Shown here in pieces: positions 60,866-64,000 of a stretch of DNA of 64,000 bases. Source of the DNA: Phorcus lineatus (taxonomy: Eukaryota > Mollusca > Gastropoda > Trochida > Trochidae); NCBI GenBank assembly GCA_921293015.1, contig OV121086.1:46455402-46519401 (forward strand). Direction: 5' to 3'. Under the pieces are notes generated by a model, which saw nothing but the letters and a program-made list of their open reading frames with translations, did no database searches and was not told the DNA's origin. Positions within the stretch are counted from its first letter, which is position 1. Each line of letters begins with the position of its first letter. A program made the translations under genes and the position numbers.

Positions 60866-62009
60866 ACGTATTATATTCTATTAGTCAACACCGTTTTTTT
60901 TGGACACTATCACCCCGGTCCTAAACAGACATGTAAATTGTATTAGGCTACTTTTGACGTTATAAACATACGCTTGTATATTCTTCGAGTTTTGTTGGGA
61001 GTCATTCGCGGACTGCTCTTTTAATCAACTGATAAATCCCTAAGGTATTCTTCATGTTCAAATTCTGCAATTGTAAAAGTTCAGTCTGGAAGGTCATCCA
61101 CAGACTTCACTAAATCTTCATTGATGGCTTAGGGACGTCCATATCCGGGGTTCATCGCACAAGCTCTTCCTGTCAGACCTGAAAAAGTATCCAATCGGTT
61201 CATAGAACCCTCCCTGTACGTATGTAGCACCTCGAATGATATACAACGCTCAAGGGTAAAAAACATAACAGACTTGAATCTCTTCCGCTACATCAGACAT
61301 ACTGAACCTTATATGCTCTAGAGATTTGTAGCTTTCTATTTGAAAGAGTGTTCCAAATCTGATTAATTAAGCTAAAAAGATTAGATTGCTAGAAGTTACA
61401 GGTATACATCCTTAAGACCAACCTTGTAAGTACTGAATAATCAACTCTTTGTAAACAAAGACATAATATCAGACTTTCTTTTAAAATGAAGTATATAAAG
61501 TATCTAAGCTTACTTTTCTGTATATTTTTTCTTTTGAAGATACATCTTTTCATATACGTAATAACGTGAATGAGAAATAAATATTTAAATACTGAAATAT
61601 CTATGTATCCGTCAAGTTGTTTATCAACATACTCATGCTACCAGGTCTGACAACTTCTATGAATCCATTTGCAATGTTATTGCATATATAAATAGATAGA
61701 AGGCTCTTAACTAGGATATCATTATGGAGCATAACCAAATACCTTCGTTTCTTAAACTTGGTATTGATTTAGTGAGATGTTTATTGTTTAACACTACTCC
61801 CGCTTTGAGACCTCCAACAGCTAATCTACATACTTACATCTTTGTTGTCACGATAAATGAGCAGATAACATGCAATTTACCTATCAAACTATTTTGATAA
61901 GGAAAACGAAATAGCTCCGTAAATCCGTCATTTCTATCAAGTTGACTGTTTATTACTTATCAAAATATACGCGCACAAGATGTGTAGCAGGTATTCCATA
62001 TCTACAACG
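60866..62009. other. Intergenic DNA, nothing recognised
   Basis: No gene, RNA or repeat boundary supported on either strand. Confidence 0.45.
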
Positions 62010-64000
62010 TTGTTGTGTATAGTTGTTTACTGTCACTACGCACGTGTACAAGACCTTTAGATCTATTCTTTACCTACAGCGTTGTTGTGTAGAGTTGTTT
62101 ACTGTTTGTCACTATGCAAATGTACAAGACGTGTAGAGCTATTCTTTACCTACAGCGTTGTTGTGTAGAGTTGTTTACTGTTTGTCACTATGCACGTGTA
62201 CAAGACGTGTAGAGCTATTCTTTTCTTACAGCGATTTTGTGTAGAGTTGTTTACTGTTTGTCACTATGCACGTGTACAGGACGTGTAGAGCTGTTTTTTT
62301 TCCTACAGCGTTGTTGTGTAGAGTTGTTTACTGTTTGTCATTACGCACGTGTACAGGACGTGTAGAGCTATTCCTTTCTTACAGCGTTGTTGTGTAGAGT
62401 TGTTTACTGTTTGTCTCTATGCACGTGTACAGGACATGTAGAGCTATTCTTTCCCTACAGCGTTGTTGTGTAGAGTTGTTTACTGTTTGTCACTATGCAC
62501 GTGTACAGGACGTGTAGAGCTATTCTTTTCCTACAGCGTTGTTGTGTAGAGTTGATTACTGTTTGTCACTATGCACGTGTACAGGACATGTAGAGCTATT
62601 CTTTTCTTACAGCGATGTTGTGTACAGTTGTTTACTGTTTGTCATTACGCACGTGTACAGGACGTGTAGAGCTATTCATTTCTTACAGCGTTGTTGTGTA
62701 GAGTTGTTTACTGTTTGTCACTATGCACGTGTACAGGACGTGTAGAGCTATTATTTTCTTACAGCGTTGGTGTGTAGAGTTGTTTACTGTTTGTCATTAC
62801 GCACGTGTACAGGACGTGTAGAGCTATTCTTTTCTTACAGCGATGTTGTGTAGAGTTGTTTACTGTTTGTCACTATGCACGTGTACAGGACGTGTAAAGC
62901 TATTCTTTCCCTACAGCGTTGTTGTGTATAGTTGATTACTGTTTGTCTCTATGCACGTGTACAGGACGTGTAGAGCTATTCTTTCCCTACAGCGTTGTTG
63001 TGTAGAGTTGTTTACTGTTTGTCTCTATGCACGTGTACAGGACGTGTAGAGCTATTCCTTTCTTACAGCGTTGTTGTGTAGAGTTGTTTACTGTTTGCCT
63101 CTATGCACGTGTTCAGGACGTGTAGAGCTATTCTTTTCTTACAGCGATGTTGTGTAGAGTATTTTACCGTTTGTCACTATGCACGTGTACAGGACGTGTA
63201 GAGCTATTCTTTCCCTACAGCGTCGTTGTGTAGAGTTGTTTACTGTTTGTCACTATGCACGTGTACAGGACGTGTAAAGCTATTCTTTCCCTACAGTTAG
63301 CGTTGTTGTGTAGAGTTGTTTAATGTTTGTCACTATGCACGTGTACAGGACGTGTAGAACTATTCTTATCTAAAAGCGATGTTGTGTAGAGTTGTTTAAT
63401 GTTTGTCACTATGCACGTGTACAGGACGTGTAGAGCTATTCTTTTCTTACAGCGATGTTGTGTAGAGTTGTTTACTGTTTGTCACTATGCACGTGTACAG
63501 GACGTGTAGAGCTATTCCTTTCTTACGGCGTTGTTGTGTAGAGTTGATTACTGTTTGTCTCTATGCACGTGTACAGGACATATAGAGCTATTCCTTTCTT
63601 ACAGCGATGTTGTGTAGAGTATTTTACCGTTTGTCACTATGCACGTGTACAGGACGTGTAGAGCTATTCTTTTCTTGCAGCGATGTTGTGTAGAGTATTT
63701 TACCGTTTGTCACTATGCACGTGTACAGGACGTGTAGAGCTATTCTTTCCCTACAGCGTTGTTGTGTAGAGTTGTTTACTGTTTGTCACTATGCACGTGT
63801 ACAGGACGTGTAAAGCTATTCTTTCCCTACAGCGTTGTTGTGTAGAGTTGATTACCGTTTGTCTCTGTGCACGTGTACAGGACATGTAGAGCTATTCCTT
63901 TCTTACAGCGTTGTTGTGTAGAGTTGTTTAGTGTTTGTCACTATGCACGTGTACAGGACGTGTAGAGCTATTATTTTCTTACAGCGTTGGTGTGTAGAGT
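62010..64000. repeat. 76-77-bp satellite array, about 26 units, continuing past the window
   Basis: The unit is close to TACAGCGTTGTTGTGTAGAG, 'ttgtttactgtttgtcacta', TGCACGTGTACAGGACGTGT, 'agagctattctttcc'. Spacing is 76-77 bases (for example 62384, 62461, 62537). The first units at 62010-62160 are more divergent; the rest are nearly identical with shared variants (GCGATG versus GCGTTG, TCTCTATG versus TCACTATG, GTATTTTACC versus GTTGTTTACT). No coding potential. Confidence 0.95.

Noticed and set aside
57066-64000. CRISPR-like regular arrays
   Set aside because: Units are contiguous tandem repeats without unique spacers, in an animal genome; they are minisatellite and satellite DNA.

Overview
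The window is animal nuclear DNA. It is AT-rich, with widely spaced multi-exon genes, GT-AG introns, abundant short DNA-transposon derivatives, tRNA-derived SINE-like pieces and three large tandem arrays. The protein-coding exons are clearly metazoan. SINE tails ending in a 'gcggcgttaaacccc'-type core and a hairpin with AGCTCATC/GATGAGCT arms look like sequence common in molluscs, so my best guess is a bivalve or other lophotrochozoan. This rests on recalled family knowledge, not on a search.

Four genes are supported. (1) At the left edge on the minus strand is the first coding exon (1285-1429) of a secreted WIF-domain protein, most like WIF1/Shifted; the rest lies off the window. (2) A complete TBC1D25 (OATL1) homologue lies on the plus strand, 18809-26072: five coding exons, 789 aa, with both catalytic fingers and a conserved LC3-interacting motif. 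(3) A complete coatomer gamma subunit (COPG) lies on the minus strand, 42095-28907. I resolved 24 coding exons with consistent phases, giving 873 aa, essentially the length of human COPG1. (4) A complete DYRK2-class kinase lies on the plus strand, 49199-50914, with its 571-aa coding region in one exon. TBC1D25 and COPG are convergent, with 2.8 kb between their stop codons; COPG and DYRK2 are divergent, with 7.1 kb between them.

Layout: 1-1284 WIF1-like intron; 1285-2500 its first exon and GC-richer upstream DNA; 2.5-18.6 kb gene-poor DNA holding an 18-bp minisatellite (7.33-7.58 kb), a 30-bp minisatellite (9.16-10.94 kb) and a dead mariner transposase (15.04-15.94 kb); 18.6-26.6 kb TBC1D25; 26.6-28.9 kb convergent 3' space; 28.9-42.2 kb COPG with a TA-flanked transposon in intron 1; 42.3-48.9 kb intergenic; 48.94-50.9 kb DYRK2 promoter and gene; 51-57 kb DYRK2 3' flank with SINEs and a Harbinger-type MITE; 57.07-60.36 kb a 32-bp minisatellite with a recent 1185-bp higher-order duplication; 60.4-62 kb intergenic; 62.01 kb to the window end a 76-77-bp satellite that continues beyond the window.

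The genes do not form a pathway. TBC1D25 (Rab GAP, autophagosome maturation) and COPG (COPI coat) both serve membrane traffic, and DYRK2 and WIF1 are signalling genes. I see no convincing new multi-gene system. The more unusual signals are: splice-site-bearing segmental duplications in two genes; a DYRK2 N-terminal stretch in which the +1 frame resembles the conserved vertebrate sequence better than the open frame does; a Harbinger-like MITE nested in a SINE; and satellites whose every unit carries a splice-acceptor-like motif.
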